From: Mycobacterium avium subsp. avium
GTDB taxonomy: Bacteria > Actinomycetota > Actinomycetes > Mycobacteriales > Mycobacteriaceae
Assembly: GCF_009741445.1 (NCBI RefSeq)
Contig: NZ_CP046507.1
Span: 1,674,001 to 1,738,000 of the forward strand
Reading direction: 5' to 3'
Length of the DNA stretch: 64,000 bases
Position numbers and translations under genes: made by a program. Below, piece after piece: positions 35,246-45,816 of the stretch (its first letter is position 1; each line of letters opens with the position of its first letter). The notes below the pieces were generated by a model that saw only the letters and a list, made by a program, of their open reading frames with translations, ran no database searches and was not told where the DNA came from.

Positions 35246-36364
35246 ATGGTCTCCGACACCGATGCCCTGGCCGAACACATCGGCGCCGTGTCGCTGATCG
35301 ACCAGCACGTCCACGGCTGCTGGCTGACGACCGGCGGGCGGCGACGATTCGAGAACGCGCTGAACGAGGCCAACACCGAGCCGATCACCGGTTCGGGTTT
35401 CGACTCGCAGCTCGGGTTTTCCGTGCGCGCCCACTGCGCTCCCATCCTGGGGCTGCCCAGACACGCCGACCCGCAATCCTATTGGGAGCGCCGTTGCCAA
35501 CTCAGCGAACACGAACTGGCGCGGCTGTTCCTGCCGGCCGCTGGGGTCAGCAACTGGTTGGTGGACACCGGAATCGGGCACGGCGTGGTCGCCGGTGTCG
35601 CCGAGATGGCCGAGCTGGCGGCCGCCCCCGCGGCCGAGCTGGTGCGTCTCGAGGAGGTCGCCGAGCAGGCGGCGCAAGCGCCGGGCGACTACGCGGCGGC
35701 CTTCGACGAGATCCTGGCCGCGCGGGCGGCCGGCGCGGTCGGCACCAAATCGATCCTGGCCTACCGGGGCGGGTTCGACGGAGACCTGAGCGAGCCGTCG
35801 GCGACCGAGGTCGCCCGGGCGGCGGCCCGGTGGCGCGAGCTCGGCGGCACCCGGTTGCGCGATCGGGTGCTGCTGCGGTTCGGGCTGCACCGGGCGCTGC
35901 GGTTGGGCAAGCCGCTGCAATTGCACGTCGGGTTCGGCGATCGTGATTGCGATCTGCACAAGGCCAATCCGCTGCTGCTGCTTGACTTCCTGCACCACAG
36001 CGGAGATGTGCCGATCGTGTTGCTGCACTGCTATCCCTACGAGCGGCAGGCCGGCTACCTGGCGCAGGCCTTCAACAACGTCTACGTCGACGGCGGGTTG
36101 AGCGTGAACCACTTGGGGGCGCGGTCGCCGGCGTTCTTGGCGCGCCTGCTGGAGCTGGCGCCGTTTTCCAAGATCCTCTATTCCTCCGACGGATTCGGTC
36201 CCGCCGAACTGCATTTTTTGGGAGCGGTGCTGTGGCGCAGGGGTATTCACCGCGTGCTGCGCGAGTTCGTGGAAGCCGGTGACTGGAGCCGCGCCGACGC
36301 CATCCGGGTGGTTAATCTGATCGCCCGCGAGAACGCCGCGCGCCTCTACGGCCTGGCGCCGTAA
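35246..36364 (+). CDS. Amidohydrolase-superfamily protein (Rv1879-like, FluG N-terminal-domain type)
   Basis: 372-residue TIM-barrel metal-dependent hydrolase. The metal-binding HxH is in SLIDQHVHGCW, further ligand segments are LQLHVGFGD and VLLHCYPY, and the terminal Asp lies in ILYSSDGFG. It follows glnA3 by 10 bp. In fungal and some bacterial FluG proteins this domain is fused in front of a GlnA3-like domain, which suggests the pair acts on one gamma-glutamyl compound. Length agrees with Rv1879 (378). Start ATG 35246. Confidence 0.86.
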   Translation: MVSDTDALAEHIGAVSLIDQHVHGCWLTTGGRRRFENALNEANTEPITGSGFDSQLGFSVRAHCAPILGLPRHADPQSYWERRCQLSEHELARLFLPAAGVSNWLVDTGIGHGVVAGVAEMAELAAAPAAELVRLEEVAEQAAQAPGDYAAAFDEILAARAAGAVGTKSILAYRGGFDGDLSEPSATEVARAAARWRELGGTRLRDRVLLRFGLHRALRLGKPLQLHVGFGDRDCDLHKANPLLLLDFLHHSGDVPIVLLHCYPYERQAGYLAQAFNNVYVDGGLSVNHLGARSPAFLARLLELAPFSKILYSSDGFGPAELHFLGAVLWRRGIHRVLREFVEAGDWSRADAIRVVNLIARENAARLYGLAP

Positions 36365-36374
36365 CAGCCCGCCG

Positions 36375-36394
36375 GGCCCCGATGGGCCGGGGCC
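36375..36394 (+). terminator. GC-rich hairpin after the glnA3-amidohydrolase array
   Basis: GGCCCC (36375-36380) and GGGGCC (36389-36394) can pair around an 8-nt loop just beyond the Rv1879-like stop. There is no immediate U-tract, although AATTTTCCC follows at 36417. It is a plausible weak intrinsic terminator. Confidence 0.35.
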
Positions 36395-36521
36395 GCGCCG
36401 TGCGCCGCCGCGCGCGAATTTTCCCGATTCCGCCTGTTATTGACAACGCCGTCAGCTAGGCTGCCATCGACGAATCGGGCAACGTCACCCAACTCACGAG
36501 GAAGCAAGGAGGTTTGGGCAG

Positions 36522-36626
36522 ATGTTGTCCCGTGCTGCCTTCTTCACGGCGGCCGTCACCGCAGTTCTCGCCGGCCCGGCCACCGTCGCGCCGCCGGCCG
36601 ACTCGTCACCCGCCCGGGCCAGCTAG
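36522..36626 (+). CDS. Small ORF of 34 codons with strong ribosome-binding site, signal-peptide-like
   Basis: ATG 36522 is preceded by AAGGAGG (36506-36512), one of the best Shine-Dalgarno sequences in the window. The peptide MLSRAAFFTAAVTAVLAGPA continues TVAPPADSSPARAS and ends at TAG 36624. A short basic start, a hydrophobic run and an A-P-rich tail look like a signal peptide with a tiny mature part, or the surviving 5' end of a lost secreted-protein gene. TTGACA at 36440-36445 is a possible -35, but no good -10 stands at the right distance. Two hairpins follow. I do not recognise it. Confidence 0.5.
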   Translation: MLSRAAFFTAAVTAVLAGPATVAPPADSSPARAS

Positions 36627-36663
36627 TCACGCCCTGCCCCAGTCTGCGCCGGGGCATCGCCGG

Positions 36664-36687
36664 AATGGCCAATGAGGGGTGGCCATT
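36664..36687. terminator. Hairpin followed by a T-run downstream of the small ORF
   Basis: AATGGCC (36664-36670) and GGCCATT (36681-36687) pair perfectly around a 10-nt loop; the right arm runs into TTTC. It lies 38 bp after the small-ORF stop. It could end the small-ORF transcript or act as an attenuator for the gene at 36877. Confidence 0.45.
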
Positions 36688-36713
36688 TTCCCGAGTCCCG
36701 GCAAGAGATCGCT

Positions 36714-36754
36714 CGACCAGTCCGGCCCCGCCCGGCCGACGGCCGGACTGGTCG
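36714..36754. repeat. Perfect 14-bp inverted repeat upstream of the HExxH-protein gene
   Basis: CGACCAGTCCGGCC (36714-36727) and its exact complement GGCCGGACTGGTCG (36741-36754) are separated by 13 nt. The stem is very GC-rich and lies 122 bp upstream of the predicted start at 36877. It may be a terminator stem, a leader structure or a dimeric-regulator site. Confidence 0.7.
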
Positions 36755-36876
36755 CGATCACCGGCAATTCGCGCGGGCACACTCGTAATCGCTCAAAACC
36801 GGTCGCCGCTGGCCGCGCGCGCGTAACGTTCTACCGCACGGACGGCCCGTCCCACGCCCGAGCTGGGGGTCAGACC

Positions 36877-38157
36877 ATGTTGGCGACCATACAAACGGCA
36901 GCGACCACGCAACCGGCGGCGGCCACGCAATCGGCTTTCGACGACCGCATCGAAGGGCGCCTGGAAACCCTGCGCAAGGTGCTGACGAAGGATTCGGTCA
37001 AGAAGCTTCGGCTCGCGCCGATCAAATTCCTGTCCGCGCTGGTTTCCGACGGGGACCTGCGCAACCTCAAGTTCGACCGGAACACCGACCCGACGGCCTC
37101 CGGCCCGCGCGAGCAGTCGATGGAAATCGACACGTCGCTGCGGCAGCCGGTATATCGCATCAGCCGGCGGACCCGGGAAGCCATGGCCCGGGTGCAATCG
37201 AATCTGGGGCTCGACAACCAGGACACCGATTGGATGATCGACAATTACTTCATCCACGAGCTGCTGCACAACTCCCAGGGGATGTCCGGCGGCAACCACT
37301 CCGAGCTCAGCCGCCATGCCCCGCGGGTGCTGCTGGACGTGGACTACCAGGCCGACGCCCTGGCCGCGGTCACCGCGACCGCGCTCGCCTGGCTGGTGCC
37401 GCGCGAGTTCGGATTCCGGGCGAATCGGTGCGCCAACGAGAATCACTGGACGCTGTACGAGCGTGCGCTGAAAGCGATCCTGAATCAGATGGAGATCTTC
37501 ACGCTGCTCGGTTACTGGAACATGCCGCGAGCCCAGATCTCGCTGGTGGCCACCGGCCTGGAGCGGATTCTGCGAATTGCCACCTGGCACTACCAGTTTC
37601 ATCGGCTGAGGTCGCCGTTCAGGCCGAAGCGCCCGCTGGCCGACTTCCAAATCCTCGCCCAGCCGGTGCTGGACTTCCGGAACCTGGCGTGGGCGGCGAT
37701 TTTCGAACCCAGCACGCTGTGTAAGGATTGGCCGTCGAACGAACGCGCCAACGTGGCGAAGTGGCTGAAACGAAAGCCGTTGCGGGGCCGCCTGTTTGCG
37801 TTGCACGGTCGCCCGCAGCTGGTCGTCACGGCCGCGACACCGCTGGGGACGACGCGGTTCATCCGGCACAACTCGACCGAAACCCATTACGAGGACGCCT
37901 TCGCGGGCTTCTTCGACAACGAACCCAGGCGCAGCAAGGAGTTCTTCACCACATTGTTCATGCAACAGCAGTGGCTGAGGGGCGGGGCCGAAGCCGGCGC
38001 ATTCAACTACGCCTGGTTGAACCTGCGCAAGGACCGCCAGGTCGACCTGCTCAAGGTGACCCAGGGGCTGGCGCCCGACCTCAAGCCCGAGCAGCGGGGC
38101 AAGGTGCTCGACCAGCTGATGACGCCGTCGAGATCGCAGATCCTTTCGGCGCTCTGA
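36877..38157 (+). CDS. Unrecognised protein with an HExxH zinc-peptidase-like motif
   Basis: 426-residue soluble protein that I cannot assign to a named family. After a low-complexity, Ala/Thr/Gln-rich start it has DNYFIHELLHNSQG with HELLH at residues 127-131, then GGNHSELSRH (His 141, His 147) and LLDVDYQADALAAVTA. The DYQADALA stretch resembles the third-ligand helix (E/D-x-x-AD-x-x-A) of gluzincin-type peptidases, here with Asp 156. The C-terminal half is rich in aromatic and basic residues (ILRIATWHYQFHRLRSPFRPKR) and ends with a conserved-looking RFIRHNSTETHYEDAFAGFF segment. No signal peptide or membrane segment. ATG 36877 follows a GGGGGT sequence. It lies between Rv1879- and Rv1880c-like genes, where I recall no such gene in M. 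tuberculosis. Confidence 0.7.
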   Translation: MLATIQTAATTQPAAATQSAFDDRIEGRLETLRKVLTKDSVKKLRLAPIKFLSALVSDGDLRNLKFDRNTDPTASGPREQSMEIDTSLRQPVYRISRRTREAMARVQSNLGLDNQDTDWMIDNYFIHELLHNSQGMSGGNHSELSRHAPRVLLDVDYQADALAAVTATALAWLVPREFGFRANRCANENHWTLYERALKAILNQMEIFTLLGYWNMPRAQISLVATGLERILRIATWHYQFHRLRSPFRPKRPLADFQILAQPVLDFRNLAWAAIFEPSTLCKDWPSNERANVAKWLKRKPLRGRLFALHGRPQLVVTAATPLGTTRFIRHNSTETHYEDAFAGFFDNEPRRSKEFFTTLFMQQQWLRGGAEAGAFNYAWLNLRKDRQVDLLKVTQGLAPDLKPEQRGKVLDQLMTPSRSQILSAL

Positions 38158-38165
38158 CGTCTCGG

Positions 38166-38609
38166 TCAGACCAATGCTGAAGCGTCAAAGACCCAGCTAG
38201 TGTCCCCATTTGCCAAGCCCTCGAAGTGGTTCGGGGGAGCGAAGGCGACGAGGCTTTGCATGTCCCAATAGTCTTTCCAGACGGTCACTTTGCCATCGAT
38301 CACCTTGTGGACGGTGACGAATCGCAGCACGCCCTGCTCGCCGGTGGCGAACGTCCATGTCTCGGAGTGCTCGTAGAGCACGTCGGAGCCGTTGGACACC
38401 AGCACGCCGGGGTGGTTCTGGTAGCCGGCCAACTGCTCGAGCCCCATCTTGAGCCGCTTGACGATGTCCTCGGGGCCACGGGCCGACAACGCCGGAACGG
38501 GCATGTCGACATACAGGCAGTCGTCGGACAGGAAGGTCTTGACCGCATCCCAATCACGCCGCGACAGGGCCTGCCACAGCCCGCGCACGACATCCTCCAC
38601 CGCGATCAT
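38166..38609 (-). CDS. NTF2-like/limonene-epoxide-hydrolase-family protein
   Basis: 147-residue cone-fold protein. VEDVVRGLWQALSRRDWDAVKTFLSDDCLYVDMP is the typical SnoaL/NTF2 opening. VHKVIDGKVTVWKDYWDMQSL resembles the DGRITLWRDYFD strand of limonene-1,2-epoxide hydrolases such as EphG, with Lys in place of the Arg. Epoxide hydrolysis is possible but unproven. ATG 38609 has AGAGG 6 bp upstream; ATG 38624 would add five residues. It converges on the HExxH-protein gene with 8 bp between stops. Confidence 0.75.
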   Translation of the reverse strand: MIAVEDVVRGLWQALSRRDWDAVKTFLSDDCLYVDMPVPALSARGPEDIVKRLKMGLEQLAGYQNHPGVLVSNGSDVLYEHSETWTFATGEQGVLRFVTVHKVIDGKVTVWKDYWDMQSLVAFAPPNHFEGLANGDTSWVFDASALV

Positions 38610-38670
38610 AGAAACCTCTGTCATAGCGGCAAATGAAACTCCGTCGGCGCGGCGGTGTCAACCGCCCGGT

Positions 38671-40023
<1,353 letters not shown>

Positions 40024-40079
40024 CGGCCCCTCCCTCGTTCAGCCGTCGTCACCAGCGTATGCCCCGGCCGACACGAGAA

Positions 40080-40502
40080 TCAGCACTCGGCAACGATTTT
40101 GAAGTCGGTGGTCACCACTTTGTTGGGGTTGGCGCTGTTGATGCCGTATGCGCTGCCGGTGATGGTGTATGCGTCGTTGGTGAGATCGACGTGCGCGTCG
40201 CCCACTCCGCCCTGCCAGTAGCTGCCGGTGAAGCCGTCGACGTTGCGGATCTTCACCCACTGCGGCATCACCCGGTAACCGCTGAGCAGCACCACCGCTT
40301 CGACTCCACCGTCGTGGTCGGGGATGTTGATGGTCCGATACATCTGGTCCTGCCGGCAGGACGGCGGGCGGGTCGTGTGGGTGGCGCCGTCGATGGTCAG
40401 CCGGGCGGCCTTGCGCGGCACGGTCTGTGCCGCGCTGCACCCGGCGATGCCGGCGACAACGGCCGTCAGCACCAAAACGACTGTGGGCAAGCGTTTTTGC
40501 AC
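40080..40502 (-). CDS. lppE: Lipoprotein LppE
   Basis: 140-residue lipoprotein, identical in length to Rv1881c. The signal peptide QKRLPTVVLVLTAVVAGIAGC ends in a lipobox (IAGC) with acylated Cys 22. The mature part (VRI-type strands, DGGVEAVVLLSGYRVMPQWVKIRN and GSYWQGG) resembles the LpqH/19-kDa lipoprotein family and carries two more cysteines that may form a disulfide. It would be anchored to the outer face of the cytoplasmic membrane. Function unknown. Confidence 0.9.
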   Translation of the reverse strand: MQKRLPTVVLVLTAVVAGIAGCSAAQTVPRKAARLTIDGATHTTRPPSCRQDQMYRTINIPDHDGGVEAVVLLSGYRVMPQWVKIRNVDGFTGSYWQGGVGDAHVDLTNDAYTITGSAYGINSANPNKVVTTDFKIVAEC

Positions 40503-40514
40503 CAGCCGAACTCC

Positions 40515-41348
40515 TTACTGCCGCTTCGGCATCAGCGCGGGCAACGACTTGACGATGCTACGCCGCACGAATTCCGGACTCAGACCCTTGAACACGTCGA
40601 TCAGGCGAATGCTCCTGGGCACGTACCAATGCAGCCGCCGCGGATGGTGGTAGGCCCGCCACGCCACCTCGGCCACGCTGCTGGCCGGCATCAACCGCAG
40701 CATGCCCTTCTTGGGCGCGGTGGCGCGAAGCTCCTCGGCGGTCATCGGCGCGGCGCCGTCGTTGGAATGGTTGGTCGTGGTGGTGAGGATGGCGGTGTCG
40801 ATCAGACCGGGCAGCACGTCGGCCACCCGCACCCCGTGCCGCTGCCACTCCACGCTCAGCGCCTCCGTCAACCCCTTGACGGCGTGCTTGGTCGACGAAT
40901 AGACGGCCAGCCGCGGCATCCCGTAGGTGGCCGAGGACGACGGCGTGGAGAACATCAGGCTGCCGGCCGACTTCTTGAGGTAGGGCAGCGCGCCGTACGC
41001 CCCGGTCAGTACCGCCTTGTAGTTGACGTCGACCACGCGCATCGCGGCGTCGTACGGCACGTCCTCGAACCAGCCGGATTCCCCGATGCCGGCGTTGTTC
41101 CACATCATGTCGAGCCCGCCGCCGGTGTTGCCGGCGCAGAAATCGGCCAGGGCGCCGTCCAGCGCCGCCTTGTCCGTCACATCGACGGCGCGGGTCCACA
41201 GCCGATCGTCACCCAGCTGCTGCTGCAGCGTGGCCAGGCCGTCGTCGTTGCGGTCCACGGCGCCGACCCACCAACCCTTGGCGTGGAACAGCTTTGCGCC
41301 CTCGCGACCCATGCCGCTGCCCGCGCCGGTGATGAAGATCGATTTCAC
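40515..41348 (-). CDS. Short-chain dehydrogenase/reductase (Rv1882c-like)
   Basis: 277 residues, as in Rv1882c. The cofactor loop is SIFITGAGSGMGREGAKLF near residue 5, with MWNNAGIG and the catalytic MFSTPSSSATYGMPRLAVYSSTKHAVKGL (Ser, Tyr, Lys). The Asp after strand 2 (AVDRNDDG) points to NAD. GTG 41348 overlaps the stop of the SRPBCC gene (41345) by 4 bp, a sign of translational coupling. Substrate unknown; the cyclase-like partner suggests a lipid or polyketide-like ketone. Confidence 0.88.
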   Translation of the reverse strand: MKSIFITGAGSGMGREGAKLFHAKGWWVGAVDRNDDGLATLQQQLGDDRLWTRAVDVTDKAALDGALADFCAGNTGGGLDMMWNNAGIGESGWFEDVPYDAAMRVVDVNYKAVLTGAYGALPYLKKSAGSLMFSTPSSSATYGMPRLAVYSSTKHAVKGLTEALSVEWQRHGVRVADVLPGLIDTAILTTTTNHSNDGAAPMTAEELRATAPKKGMLRLMPASSVAEVAWRAYHHPRRLHWYVPRSIRLIDVFKGLSPEFVRRSIVKSLPALMPKRQ

Positions 41349-41806
41349 GGCGCGTCGGCCTCGACCACGTCTTTGATCCTGTTCAGCGTCTTGGTCATGT
41401 CGCGGATGTTGCGGCGCTTGCGCAGAAAGCCGCCGAACACCCAGTACACCGGGAGCCAGGGCGCCGGATTGAGCCGAAACGACTCGGTCACGTCGGTGCC
41501 GCCGCCGCTGGGCGCCAAGCGGTAGTGCCAGTTGTTGACCTCGCGGTCACCCAGCAGCACGGTGAAGCCGAACTCGCGACCCGGTTCGCAGGCGGTCACC
41601 TTGCACGTCGTCCAATACACCGGTCCGATCTCGTTGCGCCGGACGTGACCGCGGAATTTCGCGCCGAGGGCCGGGCCGGTCGTGCCGCCCAGCCACTCGG
41701 CCTCGAACACCTCGGGGGAGAACCGCCCCATGTTGCGCACGTCCGCGATGAGGTCCCAGATCTTGGCCGCGGGCGCCGCCATGTGCACCGTCGCCGAACC
41801 TTCCAT
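41345..41806 (-). CDS. SRPBCC (polyketide-cyclase/START-like) protein (Rv1883c-like)
   Basis: 153-residue hydrophobic-ligand-binding fold. It opens MEGSATVHMAAPAAKIWDLIADVRNMGRFSPEVFEAEWLGG and has a central GSKFRGH-type strand (GAKFRGHVRRNEIGPVYWTTCKV) and a long C-terminal helix. With ATG 41806 its length equals Rv1883c; TTG 41818 would add four residues. It is translationally coupled to the following SDR gene by a 4-bp overlap. Confidence 0.85.
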   Translation of the reverse strand: MEGSATVHMAAPAAKIWDLIADVRNMGRFSPEVFEAEWLGGTTGPALGAKFRGHVRRNEIGPVYWTTCKVTACEPGREFGFTVLLGDREVNNWHYRLAPSGGGTDVTESFRLNPAPWLPVYWVFGGFLRKRRNIRDMTKTLNRIKDVVEADAP

Positions 41807-41859
41807 GGGCTGATCCAAACACAGCTTGCGGCCGGCTCATAGACCGCGGCGGCGTTTGA

Positions 41860-42270
41860 TCAGCGCGGGACCGCCGCCTGGATCAGGCCGTTGATGATCT
41901 GCTTGATGCCCTGCGCGGGGTGCGAGTACCAGCCGATCGGCAGGCCGGACTGGGCGCCGCACTTCGGCCACGGCTCCACGCCCTCTTCGGCGAAAACCCG
42001 GTTGGCCACGGCGATCTGCTGTTCGCGGGAGGCGGCCGCGGGGTTGCCGACGCCGCCGTAGCGGGCCCAGGTGGCCGGTTTGAATTGCAGTCCACCGTAT
42101 TCGCCGTTTCCGGTGTTGGCGTGCCAGTTGCCACCGGATTCGCATTGAGCGATCGCGTCCCAGTTGGGCGTGGGCTCGGCGCTCACCACACCCGTGGACG
42201 AAGCCATCGACGCTGCAACGAACCCGCCGACCACTACGGACTTGACGAGAAGCTTGCAGAGATTTGTCAT
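41860..42270 (-). CDS. rpfC: Resuscitation-promoting factor RpfC
   Basis: Secreted lytic-transglycosylase-like peptidoglycan hydrolase that promotes exit from dormancy. With ATG 42270 it is 136 residues: signal peptide [20 protein letters not shown] ending near [10 protein letters not shown], then the Rpf domain [27 protein letters not shown] with catalytic Glu. [25 protein letters not shown] and a C-terminal [10 protein letters not shown] follow. The frame stays open to 42372, and the M. tuberculosis annotation (176 residues) uses an equivalent extension that looks partly conserved (RIGNALAT). The true start is therefore open. Several Rpf proteins exist elsewhere in mycobacteria. Confidence 0.92.
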   Translation of the reverse strand: MTNLCKLLVKSVVVGGFVAASMASSTGVVSAEPTPNWDAIAQCESGGNWHANTGNGEYGGLQFKPATWARYGGVGNPAAASREQQIAVANRVFAEEGVEPWPKCGAQSGLPIGWYSHPAQGIKQIINGLIQAAVPR

Positions 42271-42402
42271 GTCCAGGATTTCGGCCCGTGTGGCCAAAGC
42301 GTTACCTATTCGAAAATGCCGCGAGATATGCCTTCTATCTGCGAAAACCGCCATTTCGGCAGGCGAAAACAAGGCGTTAGAAATTGGTGAGGAAAAATTA
42401 AA

Positions 42403-42966
42403 TTATTGCTGGCAATACGACTGCGTGGCCGAGGTCAGGGCCCGTTGGTAAAGGGTGTCGAGCCTACGGTCGCCGACGACGGCGCGCCGCGCGTCGGCCA
42501 GCAGCGCCGCGCATGCCGGCGAATGCAGCAGCGGCCAATCGGCCGCCAGCGCAGTCAGCATGGTCCGGCTGAGGTCGTCGATCGCCGCCCGCGAGGCCGT
42601 CAGGTCGGGCGCGTCGGCCGGGGCCTCGCCCGGATTCAGCTTCCAGCTCGCGAACCGGCTGTATTCGATGGCCTCGGTGGCGCGGATCTGGTCGCCGAAA
42701 ACCCGGGTGACGTAGTCGCGGTCGATGTTCTCGGCGGCGGCCTGGTCGCCGAGTAGGGCCAGCTGTTGGGCGACGCGTGCCGGGTCTTCGACGGCACCGT
42801 GGCTGTTCCATTTGTAGGCGGCCACCGGCTCGGCGAGCTGCAGCCGCTGGACGGCGGTGTCGACCAGCTCGGTCAGCGGATCGGCGGTGTCGGCTCGGGC
42901 CTTCGCCGCCGGCACCGCGAAGGCCCCGGCGAGGGCCCCGGTCACCAGACAGCCCGCCACGACCAC
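42403..42966 (-). CDS. Secreted chorismate mutase (AroQ-gamma, Rv1885c-like)
   Basis: Exported helical chorismate mutase converting chorismate to prephenate outside the cytoplasm. Matching features are [53 protein letters not shown], a CAALL cysteine and [13 protein letters not shown], all as in Rv1885c (199 residues). The hydrophobic signal [18 protein letters not shown] ends near [11 protein letters not shown] 42966 is the first start codon I can use, but it leaves no positive n-region. The open frame continues upstream through [11 protein letters not shown], which would suit a signal peptide yet lacks a clear initiator. The start is uncertain. Confidence 0.85.
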   Translation of the reverse strand: MVVAGCLVTGALAGAFAVPAAKARADTADPLTELVDTAVQRLQLAEPVAAYKWNSHGAVEDPARVAQQLALLGDQAAAENIDRDYVTRVFGDQIRATEAIEYSRFASWKLNPGEAPADAPDLTASRAAIDDLSRTMLTALAADWPLLHSPACAALLADARRAVVGDRRLDTLYQRALTSATQSYCQQ

Positions 42967-43076
42967 ACGGGCGGCCCGACCTCTGGCGCAGCGGCGCCCG
43001 GTCGGGGCCGCAACAGCACTACTGCGCCCGACGGTGTCATCGTCGAGCGCAGTAGTGGCCGCGAGCGGTCGAGGGG

Positions 43077-44648
<1,572 letters not shown>

Positions 44649-45800
44649 TTGGACACGGTACTTGGCCTGTCGGTGACACCGACCACCGTTGGGTGGGTTC
44701 TCGCTGAAGGACATGGCGCGGACGGCACCATCCTGGATCACCAGGAATTGGCGTTGCACTCGGGCGGCGCTGTGCGTGCCGCCAGTGCCGCGGAGCAGGT
44801 GGTCGACGAGGTGTTGCGGGTCGAGGCGGCGGCGGCCGGCAGCGATCGGCGGCTGCGTGTCATCGGCGTGACCTGGAACGACGAGGCGTCCGTACCGGCC
44901 GCGCTGGTGCTCGAGGCGCTGACCGACGCGGGCTTGCACAACGTGGTGCCGGTCCGGTTCCTGCAAGCCGTCGAGACCCTGGCCCAGGCCATCGCCCCGG
45001 TCATCGGGTACGAGCAGACCGCCGTCTGCGTTCTCGAGCACGACTGGACGACGGTCGTCATGGTCGACTCCCACGACGGGCAGACCCAAACCGCCACCAA
45101 GCAGGTGCGCGGCGGTTTCGACGGCCTGACCCGCTGGCTGACCGGCATGTTCGAGCGCGACGGCTGGCAGCCGGGCGGCATCGTCGTCGTCGGCGCCCAC
45201 AGCGACATCGACGGCTTGTCCTGGCAACTCGAAAAGGCTTTGCCGGTACCGGTTTTCGTGCAATCGATGGCCCAGGTGACGATCGCGCGGGGCGCGGCCC
45301 TCTCGGCGGCGCGCAGCACCGAGTTCACCGACGAACAACTCGTGGCGCGCCGCAGCGAGCCGGTGACCCCGGCACCCGTCCGGCACCGGCGGTTGTCCTA
45401 CGCCGGAGCCATGACCGCGCTGACCGCCGGGGCGATCTCCTTCGTCGGCTCGGTGTCGCTCGCGGTGGGCATTCACGTCGGTCCGGCGAGTGCGACCGCG
45501 GCCGCCAAGCACGCCACCCATCCGCCCGCGCCGCAGGTCGCCGAGGCGGTCAAGGCCGTCACACCGCTGCCGGCGGTACCGCAGACCAAGCCGCAGACCA
45601 AGCCGCCGAGCGGGCCGGCCCCCGCGCCCGCCGGCGAACCGGCCGCTCCCGATGAACAGCCCGGCATCGGCGACGACCGGCAAATGGAGTCCGGCAACCG
45701 GCAGCCGTATCTGACCCGGGTGCTCGAACACATCCCCGGTGACACCGGTGAGCCGGCGGCCGATTCGGCGCCGCGTCCCACGCTGGACCCGCAGCCCTGA
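44649..45800 (+). CDS. DUF7159-type membrane protein with actin-like N-domain (Rv1887-like)
   Basis: 383-residue protein of a family common in mycobacteria. The N-terminal 240 residues read like an ASKHA/actin-like fold (VLGLSVTPTTVGWVLAEGHGADG, VIGYEQTAVCVLEHDWTTVVMVDS, GIVVVGAHSDIDGL). One hydrophobic segment follows (AGAMTALTAGAISFVGSVSLAVGI, about 255-278), and the outside tail is long and proline-rich with PQTKPQTKPPSGP. It is probably a single-pass protein. Function unknown. The start is TTG 44649, weakly supported by an upstream GGGG. Length is near Rv1887 (about 380). Confidence 0.72.
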   Translation: MDTVLGLSVTPTTVGWVLAEGHGADGTILDHQELALHSGGAVRAASAAEQVVDEVLRVEAAAAGSDRRLRVIGVTWNDEASVPAALVLEALTDAGLHNVVPVRFLQAVETLAQAIAPVIGYEQTAVCVLEHDWTTVVMVDSHDGQTQTATKQVRGGFDGLTRWLTGMFERDGWQPGGIVVVGAHSDIDGLSWQLEKALPVPVFVQSMAQVTIARGAALSAARSTEFTDEQLVARRSEPVTPAPVRHRRLSYAGAMTALTAGAISFVGSVSLAVGIHVGPASATAAAKHATHPPAPQVAEAVKAVTPLPAVPQTKPQTKPPSGPAPAPAGEPAAPDEQPGIGDDRQMESGNRQPYLTRVLEHIPGDTGEPAADSAPRPTLDPQP

Positions 45801-45816
45801 TTCCACCCCCAGCGGC

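Noticed and set aside
36679..36876. 66-codon N-terminal extension of the HExxH protein
   Set aside because: It crosses the perfect 14-bp hairpin, is Arg/Pro/Ser-rich, and the ATG at 36877 has its own GGGGG-type ribosome-binding sequence.
42271..42402. Possible c-di-AMP riboswitch before rpfC
   Set aside because: Riboswitch control of this type is known for some rpfA genes; I could not fit its conserved core to this 130-bp region, so it is not called.
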